Shown in pieces: positions 33,589 through 44,214 of a DNA stretch of 64,000 nt. Source of the DNA: Hysterium pulicare CBS 123377. Taxonomy: Eukaryota > Ascomycota > Dothideomycetes > Hysteriales > Hysteriaceae. Position 1 is the stretch's first letter. The number at the start of each line of letters is the position of its first letter. Below the pieces are notes generated by a model. The model was not told the DNA's origin. It searched no databases and saw only the letters and a list, made by a program, of their open reading frames with translations. The translations under genes were made by a program, and so were the position numbers. The stretch is from positions 29,440 through 93,439 of the forward strand of contig AJFK01000704.1 in assembly GCA_000467715.1 (NCBI GenBank). Direction: 5' to 3'.

Positions 33589-36500
33589 CTAGCTGAATGG
33601 AGAGCCAATAGCGGATCGGAGCGAGTTTAGGATGCCCTTCCGCCCCACGGGCGTAGTGTCGAGGGACTGGTTCGTCTCTGTTTCGTCTTCCTGAAGTGTG
33701 CCCTCTACAGCGTTAGGTTCGACTATATCGTTCGGGAGAGAATCATTCCTGTCTCCATCCTCACTAATTCGTGGTAGATTCCTGCCATTGCCGCGTTTGT
33801 CGACTGCAATGCCTAAATCGCGAGTCTGGGCTTCCAGCCTCGATAGAAATGGTGCGCTGGTTGGGCGAGGGGGAGGAGCTGTTGCAGGTAATACACGATC
33901 GCTTGGGGGCTCAGAGCTCCTCAAATGCTCATTCAAAGAGAAGGGCTGCGCCCAAGGATGGGAACGACCGTCAAGAAGAGTGTCCTTCCCTTGGTGACCT
34001 GGATCTGTTGCTGGGGGATTGGACTGGGTTAGCGGTGGTAGAGAGCCATTGCTGCTGGGTCTGTCTTTTGAGCGAGGGTCCAGATGTGCGTTATAAAAGC
34101 CAATCCCAGCTGAAGTACTCGACGTCCCTGCCTGCTGAAGTTTATTTTGTCGAAACGTTTGAGACTGACGAATCAGCTGAGCCGCCATCTGCTCAGCTAA
34201 AGGCGCTGTTTGTACTACTGGCGGCGCCTGCATAGCTGCTGCCGCTTGGGCCATCTGCCTTGCTCTCCAGGCCAATGGATCGGTTTTCCGGATCTTCTCA
34301 TCTTCTTGCATACGTGCCACCTCTAGTTTCTCCTCCTCCGTCAAATCCTCAGTAATCTCTCGCTGTAGGGTTTCTGTGGTATCGATCGACCGAATGTTGC
34401 ATTTATTACCATCCTCATCCAGTAGGCGGTCAAGAACACGAGGATCTTTTCCTCTATGCTTCTCAAGGTCTTCTTGTGGAACATCTTTGGGCTCAAATAG
34501 AAAGTCTCTTGCCTTCTGTGCTTGACGCTGTACGTCTTTCTTGTCGACAACCCGAAAAGCCAACTGCTTTTTGAAGACTGCCATGTTATGCATAGTTCCT
34601 TCGAAGGTTCCTCCGGTAATAAGATGATAGACGAAAACGGGCTTTTCCTGACCGAGACGGTAGGCCCGACCAACAGCCTGTTGCTCCCATTGTGGGTTCC
34701 ATCTGATATCCAGGAGAATGACTCTATTGGCGCCAGGTAGGTTCAACCCCTGACTTCCAGCTCGTGTTGATATCAAAAAGACGCTAGACGAAGTAGCACC
34801 TTGATTAAACTCCTTTATAGAGTTCTGACGAGTCGAAGTTTTGGTTTGGCCATCAATCCTCTGATATATTCTACCTTTGCGCTTAAAGGCTGCTCCAAGG
34901 AAATCCAAAGATCGAAGGCTATGGGAAAAGATAAGCGTACGATCCCCTACTTTCGAAGCATGATCGAGGATCTTATCGACCACTTCCATTTTGTATGACA
35001 CATTAATACTTTCCAGGTCTTGCTTTGCTTGTTCAAAGATCGCTCGTTGTTCTTCTCTCATGCTATCAGAAAGGCCCAGCTCCGCAATTGGCTTGTCCTC
35101 GGCATTCTGTGGTGGACTATCCGGGCCTTCCTCGTCTTCAGGAGCTGTATTGTTAGTCTCGGGTTCGGTTTGCTTTACTCTCGCCGTTCCCTTTTTAAGC
35201 ACAGGAGGCTTTTTCGATTTCGGCTGAGGATTTTTTTCAAACAATTTGTTGAAGTAAATCAATGGATGATTGCAGAGCAGCGTGAGAATATCTACCCATG
35301 CCCAAATGTTCGTTGTAGTGATTTCACGACCACTAGCCGATGCCCCGAAGATAGATTGAACAAAGATCGAATAAGCTTTTTTTTGAAGATCGGTCAATGG
35401 AACTGTGATCAGAAATTCGACCTTCGGCTTCAAGTCATCTTTCAGAACCGTAATGTCCGCACGATTTACTTTCGGCTCGATCTCGTTCTTGAGAACTTGC
35501 AATTTCTTTAACATTAACCGGATCTCGCCCCTGGTGCTGTCAGAATAGAGGCCTTGTTGGATTGGCTCTTGAAAGTGTGCTTTGAACTCAGTGAGATCGC
35601 CGAGATAGCCCGGAGATATCCAATTGATCATGGAAAAATATTCCAGGAGCTGATTTGCTAATGGAGAGCCCGTCAAAGCAATCCTGCTCTTGGATTTGAA
35701 CCTGGTAGCAACTGATGAGATAACGGATTTAGAGTTCTTCAATGTATGGGCTTCATCAGCAACAATGATGCTGGGTCCATCGAGGAGCTGCTGGGTAATT
35801 CTCTTGTGCTGCTCGTCACCCAATGGGGCGGGTTTGTCCTTAGGTTTGTGGTTTTGGATCAGGTTTCGGAGGAGATCATAGCTCATGACCAGAATTCCTC
35901 TGTCTTCATGCCAGGCTTCGATCTCTTCTAGGCGCTGCGACAGAGTTTTCTCAGGAAGGAGAAATCGTGGCTTTCCAATCAAAGCCCTCGAAGAAGGGGG
36001 AACCCACATGTTAATCTCTTCAACCCAATTACAGACAAGCGAAGCAGGGCATATAACTAGAGTCCGCAAAGAGCGTAAGTGCTTTGGAATTTGTTTTCGA
36101 ATAGCAGTGTCTTGGGATTTAGCCGTCTCAGCAATAGTCACCAGCAATGTGATTCTAGATAGAGTTAGTTTATATGTACAAGAGCTAAAGCTCTAGTGCT
36201 GCTTACGCTTGCATCGTCTTGCCTAAGCCCATTGTATGGGCGAGAAGACAGCCCTGAGACTCAGTCCGACCTGCAGTTACGACCTCGCGCCACATGAATC
36301 GTACCCCTTCAATCTGGTGCTTCTTGATTTTTGAGCCTATGGAGCTGTTGATATAGATGAACTCCTCATGTTCAAGCTTGCTAGTGTTGACAATGATCTT
36401 GTCACTATTTCCAGCAACATCTTGTCCAATCTGTTGCGACAACTGCTGCTCCCTTTCCTCCTGATCCTGGCGACGTTGCTGTGCCTTTTCCCGCTTCTCC

Positions 36501-39295
36501 ATCGCAGTCTGAGATTTGGCCACAGCTCGCTTCCTTCCCTTTGTTGGCGTTTCTTGAGCATCATTAAGGTCGGAATCTGAAAGCTCGACAGCGAAATTCG
36601 CAGTGGAGCCCTTCGCGAAAATATTCTTTTTCGGAGTTGTGACGCTCGAAGTGACTGCACTGGTCATTTTGCCGGCCTGATTGTTCGACACATCACGTGG
36701 ATATACGAGGATTTTGTGGGCCCAAGTATAAAATGGCTCCAAGTCACCCTTGCTCTGTTTTATCTCATCAAGGAGTTCTTCGCTGATAGAATGGGATATG
36801 CCTTCAGTCCAGCAATCATAGCTGCATTTGTTCCAGCACCCGTAAAGCTTGGTGAATCTCATAATTTGCTCGAAGTCTGGCGCCGACACCCCTGGAATTC
36901 TCGGCTCGTTCCTGAATAAAGCGCCTATGGCCCTTTTTATCTCGTCAATGAAGTCCCTTTTCCGTACATCTCTGATGCGGTTTCGCATAGCTTTCTTATC
37001 TGCCTGACTGAGCTCATGAATGATCTTGATAATGATTCGCTTCCGGTCGGTGCGCTCTTCTAGCTTCTGCCAGGTCCAACTAGCTATGCTCGCATTCGAG
37101 GCCTCTTCTGGATGTTCATCGAATCGTATGGAAGCTCCGCTTTTAGGCGTTGCAGACTCGTCTGATGGATCTGGATCATCCGACAACGTAAGATCAATAA
37201 TAGAACGGGACGTTGGAGGGCATATCATCTCATCGCCATGATCTTTTTCGGGGGTGTTTGGAGCAAAATCCTTGTCGGCGCCGTTTTCCTTTGACTCGGC
37301 GACCTCCATTGCATCAGTAGTCGGACGACCAAATACACTCTCCTCGACGGACTGTTCACTCGACGGCCTCACTTGACCAGGCTCGGGAGAAGATGATCGG
37401 TCCGAATCTGGAGAATAGAACGGGTTTTCAGCATCTGATTTAGGAGATGATGAAAAGGTCCCGACAGGGTCGTGAGTGAAGTCCAACTCCTCAATATCGA
37501 CGAAATCTGTGTTCTCATCAGCAACTTCTTCCGATTCGCTACCAAGTTCAATGCCTTCAGTATCGCTGGCATGCACACTAGGGAGCTTTCTCTTGGTTCG
37601 AGGCCGGGAAGTGGGTCTAAAAGGCTCGACTTTGCTCTGCCATACTGAAAGCCGCCAGGCTTGATCCTCCTTCTGGTGAACAGTTTCCTCAAGGATGCCA
37701 CACTGTCGTCGAACCTCCTTTTCCTTCAGCCAAATTTGCTCTGAGATTTCCCTCTTCAAAGCATTGAGTCGTCGGTCAAGTTTTTGAATTTCCGATCCGG
37801 CTGTGTCCATGAGTAGTCGCCGTACAGCAGCTCGTCTGCCTTTTTTCCATACACTCCAAGCAGTATTCTGCCGTAGCGGAAGCTTCTTTTGTCGCCAATT
37901 GGTTCGGGTTTCCTCAATTACTCGGTCAACAATTTCCAACACCTCATCTTGGGTCAAAGGGCCCTTCCGCTTCTTGATCTTAGCCTCTTCCTCCTCCCGC
38001 TCCTCGGCCTCGAGTTCCTCGATAAATGAGGGGCTATACTCCATCTCGGAGTCTGAGTCCCCTAGAACAGGTACCACTTTACCAGGTTCATTTACCCAGT
38101 GGTTGAGGAAGTCCCAATCGTGGTTTGAGTTTTCCTCTTCGGGTATATTGGTATCCAGACGTAGTGGATCCTCTCGAGTTGCGAGGATATCGGACCCAAT
38201 GGCCTGGACAATGGTAACGGAGCGGTTGTGATTCGGGGGTAGAAGAGTTTCACGATATGGGTAGATAGCAGTTGCGGGTTTTCCGTGCCTCAAAACTTCT
38301 TCCTGCTGTGCATTCCGGAGGAAGTGGAAGATCTGCCGATTCACGTAGCGGCGGTCTCCCGGTGGGAACTCTGACACTATCGAAAACTCGGGTTCTTGTT
38401 CTTCATCCTTAAGAACTCCGCCCAATGGGGTGTTGCCATAGAAGAGTTCGTTTACAGAGAGCGCCCGTCCCAGGAAGGTGTTATCATGGATCATACGAGA
38501 TACAGGCTGATCTGTCTCCTTGGGTGGAGCCTGCTGTGAAACTTGAGGCGGTTCATCCTGCAGGAAGTTGCCTGAGTCGTCGGACGTGTCTGCTGCTCTG
38601 GGTTGCAACGCATCTGTTTGGCCTACTGGTCCGATAGGATCCGGGCCTGGTAATTTGACGGTAACCATATGCGTGAGCTTTCGCCGTTTTCGCCCATGTT
38701 GATCGATTATGACATTTTCGCCAGAGCGTGGACGATCGGAAGTACTTTGGTCTTCGGCAGCACCCGTGACAAGAATGTGATCACTGTTATGTCGAGGTTC
38801 GGGGGCATCGTCATTGGCAGTGTTAGTGGTACTAGGCGTCATGTCCGTACCATTGGTGATGTTGAAAGGAATGACTCCAGTGAAGCCATTGTGCAAAGCT
38901 GGAGACGGCGACTTTAAGGACGAAATTGCACCAGGAAATTGAAAAGGATTGGGCGTGGTATACCCAGCGCTTATCGCTGACTGAGACGGAAATAGGCTAG
39001 ACTTCCAATCGATGTACTTCTGAGATTGTCGCTGAAGATACTTTATTGTCTTGTCAATCGTGTGCCTCTTCCCAGGGACCTTGATTTGGAGATCGTCTTT
39101 CAGAAAGTTGGCATCAACATAATCTAATAAAACGGCCCCGGTTATCTCATTTTCTCTCAGTTGCTTCTCTAAGGTGACAAGATCCGGTAAGAGAGGGTTC
39201 TGCAGGCCTGCGTCGGCATAGATAGTTTGCGAATGGCACAGTACTGTGACAACCTCATTGATGGTCCAGTCGTAAGGATCGTTCCCCCGGTCCAT
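33589..39295 (-). CDS. SNF2-family chromatin ATPase with N-terminal SAM-like domain (ARIP4/ATRX-type)
   Basis: Exons 39295-36207 and 36154-33589, with a 52-nt intron (GTAAGC...CTAG) that splits the codon right after Walker A; 1884 aa. Residues 1-95 have SAM-domain composition (LRENEITGAVLLDYVD, then FLKDDLQI). The ATPase core has Walker A MGLGKT (1022-1027), the DEAH box in VADEAHTLKN (DEAH 1163-1166), and a C-terminal helicase half with QRIDGQTKTSTRQ, then GSQGLNLPGA and WNPQWEQQAVGRAYRLGQEK (motif VI). The DEAH variant and overall shape point to the Rad54-like ARIP4/ATRX branch rather than Snf2 or ISWI. It should use ATP to move nucleosomes or strip proteins from DNA in the nucleus. The ends are low-complexity. 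It diverges from gsh2. Confidence 0.9.
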
Positions 39296-40256
39296 GGCAT
39301 GAGTAGAAGCTTATATCGTCTCGGTTACACAAAGTAACTTCGTGATGGACGAGGTGGTGAACGACTCACAAGCTACCTATGAGGCTGGTTCCAGTGAGAC
39401 GAATGAGACTCGTCCGTGCGAATCAAGCCATCCAAATTTATCAAGGGTAGCAAATCCTGAGTTCACTGATACCTCAAATACTTGAAGCAAGCAAGATCCG
39501 CTGCAAAGCTCTTGAATTCAGTGACCGGGTGAGCAAAGGGTCAAGAAGTAGGCTCATGAAGTAAGGCTCATGAAGGTGAGGAGAGGTGAGCTGTTTGACG
39601 GAGTGAAGGTGAAGTAAGGACAACGACAGCAGAACAACGAAGTGATTAGTTTTATGCCAGATCCGGTCGATGATTTCTGCCCGGTACTCTTGCAAAAAAG
39701 AGCGGACGTAGGAGAAAGAGAGTTCGCGGCTGCCTCATCCTCAAGCGCCAGCAAAATGCCTAAGCAGAGGATCAAGAAGACAGCAGAAAACAACTAGTCT
39801 TCAAGAGCAAGTATATAGAGGCATGTCTCAAGCCGTGAGGTGGGGAAGCTTCAATATTCAGGTTGCCCAACGCGATGAGCAAGAAGTCGCTTCGTCTTCA
39901 CGTGAAGTCGTGCCTCGCACGGTTAATGCCAAGATTTCCCGAGTCGAGTCGATACCAAAACGGTCTAGTTGCGAATCACCTCATCAAACGTCGTTAGTCA
40001 TCACTAATCTTGAATCTTCAAATTCTCACTCCGGAATTGGGCCGTCTATGAAAGCATCATTCACAAAAAACATTCGAAACATTGAGTAGATTTCTGTTTG
40101 TACAAAGGAAAGAATACCCCACCATAGGAGTGGGCATTGCGGCTAAAGATCTCCAAATTCATTCTCATTGTTCAAGTTAGTCCAAAAATCTTCACTTCCA
40201 CACAGGAAAGGGTCTCAATCACATCTGCGAACGTAAGGCTAGCATCAAGTAATACT
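39296..40256. promoter_or_regulatory. divergent promoter region SNF2 gene / gsh2
   Basis: 961 bp between divergent start codons. Open frames in this stretch are short. A candidate Yap1-type site is listed separately. A small intron-like string (GTAAGGCTAG, about 40233) lies just before the gsh2 start but no 5' UTR intron could be defined. Confidence 0.45.
39994..40000 (+). promoter_or_regulatory. candidate Yap1/AP-1 response element upstream of gsh2
   Basis: The heptamer TTAGTCA lies 257 bp upstream of the gsh2 ATG. The same heptamer is the described Yap1 element in the budding yeast GSH1 promoter, so it would fit oxidative-stress control of glutathione synthesis. A 7-bp match will also occur by chance. 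Confidence 0.3.
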
Positions 40257-42003
40257 ATGGGAAACCCTCCTTATCCGGATTATCCGCCCGAGCTGTCAGC
40301 GGCGGAAGAACAGTATCTACTTTCCAATTTGAAGGATTGGTCCATCGCTCATGGACTGGCTGTAAGACCAGCGCCAACTTTTATCTCGAAAGAACAGGAC
40401 CCTTCAGGTGTCTTAGCCACTACAGCGCCAGTGACTATATTTCCAAGTTTATTTCCCCGTAAGTGTTTCGAAGAGGGTCTTGCAATTCAACAAGCGTACA
40501 ACGAGCTATACTCCGCCATTGCAAGGGACGAGAATTGGCTGAGGGCCATAGTCGAAGAGTGAGTTCAGTCTTCTTGCATATGACCAAGTTTCCAGATATG
40601 CTCAGTAGTAAGTCCTTTGACTGAACAAAGCTTTTCACTACCTGTATTCTGTCGACGATATAACCGTTGCCTTGGAGTTGGAACATTCATCCTAATTGCT
40701 CAAAATTTAGGCTTGTCGGAATCGACGATTTCGTCTCGAAACTATGGGAGACGCACCTTGCAGTAAAGAAAGAGGGCTATGTCCAAGTAAGTACCATTCT
40801 TGACATGATTGAAAGTTAGCTCATTGAAATCAGGACCTTTCTCTAGGACTCTTTCGTTCCGACTATATGGTCCATGTCGATCCCTCTGCATCTCAAGCCT
40901 CTGCTGGACTTAAACAAGTCGAGTTCAACACCATCGCATCTTCCTTTGGAGGCCTATCTTCGCAAATATCCGTTCTCCATAGCTACCTTTTGAATATCGA
41001 TGCGTATCCGCCTTCAACTGCCTCTATCATCCAACCGGGGGCTTTACCTCAAAGCAAGTCTGCTTCGTCTTTAGCTGCAGGGCTGGCAGCAGCCCATAAA
41101 GCCTATGGATCTTCTCGAAGCTCCCGTCCTCTATGCGTTTTATTTGTCGTGCAAGATCCGGAACGAAACGTCTTTGACCAACGACATCTAGAATATTCCC
41201 TGCTATCAGCAAGCGGTGTGCGTTCATTCCGATTGCCATTCCACCGTACATTATCAGACACAAAACTTGACTCCAACCGAAATCTCGTTTATGCGCCGCC
41301 CAGCTCACCGTCAACTTCCTACGAAGTGACAACGGTTTATTTCCGAGCTGGTTACTCACCAGACGATTACCCAAACTCGGAAGATTGGACAGCACGATTG
41401 CACCTGGAACGAAGTAGAGCCATCAAATGCCCAAGTGTTCTTACACATCTTGCTGGTTGCAAAAAGATCCAACAAGTGCTCGCAACGCCTCATTCTCCGC
41501 ACCTCAAACGTTTCCTGGGAGATGAAGTAGCAGCTTCACGTGTCCTCGCAACCTTCGCTCCCATCTATCCTCTTGACAAAAGCGACGCTGGCATGGAAGC
41601 GAGAAGATTAGCTACGGATCCTGAGTCCGCAAAACGCTACGTGCTAAAGCCTCAACGTGAAGGCGGTGGTAACAATATCTACCGCAAAGCAATCCCAGAG
41701 TTCCTCAAGACGCTTCCAGAATCGCACTGGCCCGCATACATATTGATGGAGATGATCGAGCCCCCTCCGCTTAGGAATGCAATCCTTCGCAATGGCGAAG
41801 TCCAGAAAGGAGGAGTCATCTGCGAATTAGGTGTATATGGTGTCTGCTTGTGGAAGAACGGATCTGAGGAAGGCGCTAAGGGAGAAGTCTTGGAGAATTG
41901 GGAGTCTGGTTACTTGTTACGAACAAAGGGTGATCAGAGTGAGGAGGGTGGTGTTGCAGCGGGTTTCGGAGCGGTGGATAGCTGTTGCTTGGTGGACTTG
42001 TGA
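40257..42003 (+). CDS. gsh2: glutathione synthetase
   Basis: Exons 40257-40558, 40711-40786 and 40834-42003 (introns 152 and 47 nt, GTGAGT and GTAAGT donors); 515 aa. It joins gamma-glutamylcysteine and glycine with ATP, the last step of glutathione synthesis, in the cytosol. Family marks are FRSDYMVHVD (around 134-142), VEFNTIASSFGG (155-166), which contacts the substrate, and the glycine-rich ATP loop VLKPQREGGGNN (396-407), followed by EMIEPP. Length is normal for eukaryotic enzymes. The chosen ATG gives MGNPPYPDYPPEL, the usual fungal start. The C-terminus GFGAVDSCCLVDL resembles other fungal enzymes in spirit but has an unusual CysCys pair. The SNF2 gene diverges from it. Confidence 0.94.
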
Positions 42004-42946
42004 TGGTCCGACTAGTTGTATCACCGTTCGGAAATGTCTCTCATCATCATCGATTAGATTGCAGTGTGACTGTCTTGCGTCCTTGGACTCGTATCACTGA
42101 ATCATAGAGGTGAATATCATTACACATCTAGACTTTAGTAGCAGATAGCAGTCGTTGAATCCGATGTTTCTATCAAAAAAGCGCTGGTGAAACGAATGAA
42201 GTTGGCTTCTGTACTCTCTTCTTGTGGTCGCAAGCACCATAGCACGTGGTGGCTCGAATGAGGTGACAATGGCGCAAGCTGCTGCAAAGGATGAGCAACC
42301 ATCCACGAACACAAATCAACGCGGGACTTGAGTCAAGCCGGCCAAATACAAATCTACGAGCGTACAAAGGTATGAGGGTCATACAGGGACTATTTTTGTA
42401 GGACCACGCACTTCGGGGTGAAGCAAACATCGCAAGGGATTGAGAGTCATAACTTATTGACTGTATCAGAGACTGTCCGCGATGGAGCTTTTGAGGAACA
42501 CGTGTGGTTGCGCAAAAAGACGGTTTGACTTCCGAACGTCTGTCGTGCTCTCGTGGTACAGAGTGACCTTTCGGCATTGGAATAGTTTCGGCATGTCTCT
42601 CACGAACGATCGAAGGGATGGTTGATGGGTCACTCTGCAAATGTTGTGATCTCCTGAGATGCTGCAGCAATACGAGGTTCGGAGCAGTCTCGACTCATCG
42701 TCTCGATGTGGCTTTCCGCAAAAGCATCCGAGCCGAGGAGGCTGACGAACTTGTACGTGTTCAACGCTCAAAAGCCCACGGTGTCCAAAAGCAGCAGAGC
42801 CGAGACGACGAATGCTAATTTACGACGGGGGCCCGGGGATCCTCGTGCTCGCCGTCGATCCGCCTCCTGCTAACGAGGTGATCTCCCTAAACGAGGCGCC
42901 CGCTTCGACCCGCTGGAGGCGACTTTTCTATTTTCAAATGATCGCC

Positions 42947-42964
42947 AATCATTTTAAAATGATT
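42947..42964. repeat. 18-bp perfect palindrome
   Basis: AATCATTTTAAAATGATT reads the same on both strands. It is AT-rich and sits at the edge of a GC-rich patch. Such a site could bind a dimeric protein or form a cruciform; chance is also possible. Confidence 0.7.
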
Positions 42965-43435
42965 TACGGGGCGACGTCCAACGGCCCTTTCACAGTGTGT
43001 TCTCTCTTCAACGCAGAGGAAGCATCTCAACTCTGATCACGATAGCCCGAACCCAGGGATCGGAGGTGTCACCGTTTGGATTCGTCATCTATGCAAGGGT
43101 TCCAGCACATCGCTTTCAGAGATCAAGTTTATGCAGCATCAGAACGTGGAGTGAGCCGTCCTCAAACACCTGGGCAACGGGGCAACCCCTGTGGCAAGTT
43201 CTCCCCGGCCATCCGCAAACTGCCGCCAGCAGCTGGTAGCCTTACGCTTGGCCGTGTGTTTTCCAGACGCCCATTTTCTCATTGGCTGCTGATCTCATTT
43301 CGGTTCAATTTCGAGCTGGAGCGTGCTTACACGTTCGCGTCCTGCTGCAACTTCGCTTCTATGCGCGTTCTTTCCGAGGTCTGCGAGTTTGTGTTTCCAG
43401 TTCTGGGGTTTTGGTTGCATTTGCATTTGGGCACG

Positions 43436-43460
43436 AAAGACGGCCCTGCAAACCGTCTTT
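43436..43460. repeat. 8-bp-stem inverted repeat
   Basis: AAAGACGG and CCGTCTTT are separated by 9 bases, giving a perfect hairpin. There is no T-run that would mark a Pol III terminator, and no adjacent gene. Confidence 0.5.
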
Positions 43461-44214
43461 TGTCTGAAGTGCGTGCGTCGTTCTGCGCATGATAGACGTT
43501 GACCAAGCATGCACCTTCGGCACCCCAAACTTGATTCCAGCTATCAACGTTCCGCGAATCCTCTGCGTTGTTGCATGGCTATTGGATGTCCACAACTCCA
43601 ACTCCTCATCCCGCGGGTTCAGCTCCATCATCAGAATGTGCTCTACCTGTCGTTCAAGAAGCGTCTGGATATAGTATGGTGCTGGCTGAGTTCAATGGCC
43701 CATATGCAATTTCCCCGGAGCCACCTCGTGACCGAAAGGGGCAACGTGTGGTCCCAAGTGAAGACTGCCGTTGACGCCGCGACGCCTCAGGATATTCTTT
43801 CGGAGCGCAGCCGTCAGGAGGGGCCAAAGCTCCATCAATCCCTTCCCTTCCGTGCCAATTTGATCATCGCCGGGGTCTTGTCGATGATTTTTTTATCGCT
43901 GATTGGCACGGCGCGCTCTACCCATGCCCATGCTGCCTTGATTCTCAACCTGCTGTCTAGGAACTGCAGATTTGTTGCATCACCATGTGCTAGTGTCGAT
44001 TCGACTATCTTTTCTCTCTTTCATATCTTTCTTCCTACATTCACCTTTGTGACTACGTTCGTTTCCGTAACTCGACCTATTCGGCTGTGTGCTGCTTCCA
44101 GGTCGCTTTGCCTCACAAGACAATCACCTCAATCGAAGCGAGACCCATTGTCTAGGATTCTGTAGCATGGCGATCGACTTCTACACCTCTAGCACGCGGT
44201 ATTGAACAATCGGC

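Larger units (their letters stand above)
42004..44214. other. 2.2-kb gene-poor region upstream of TM198-like gene
   Basis: No open frame here has an ATG, domain and protein-like composition together. The longest (43509-44165, 218 codons) has no recognisable family. It contains a GC-rich patch (42790-42925), an 18-bp perfect palindrome and an 8-bp hairpin, both listed separately. It may hold a long 5' leader or a noncoding RNA gene. Confidence 0.4.

Noticed and set aside
42832-42844. CCCGGGGATCCTC, identical to part of a common cloning-vector polylinker
   Set aside because: The match is only 13 bases and the flanks do not continue as vector sequence, so contamination is not supported.
43509-44165. 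218-codon frame upstream of the TM198-like gene
   Set aside because: It is Cys- and Ser-rich with no coherent pattern, its start is arbitrary, and overlapping frames are equally open.
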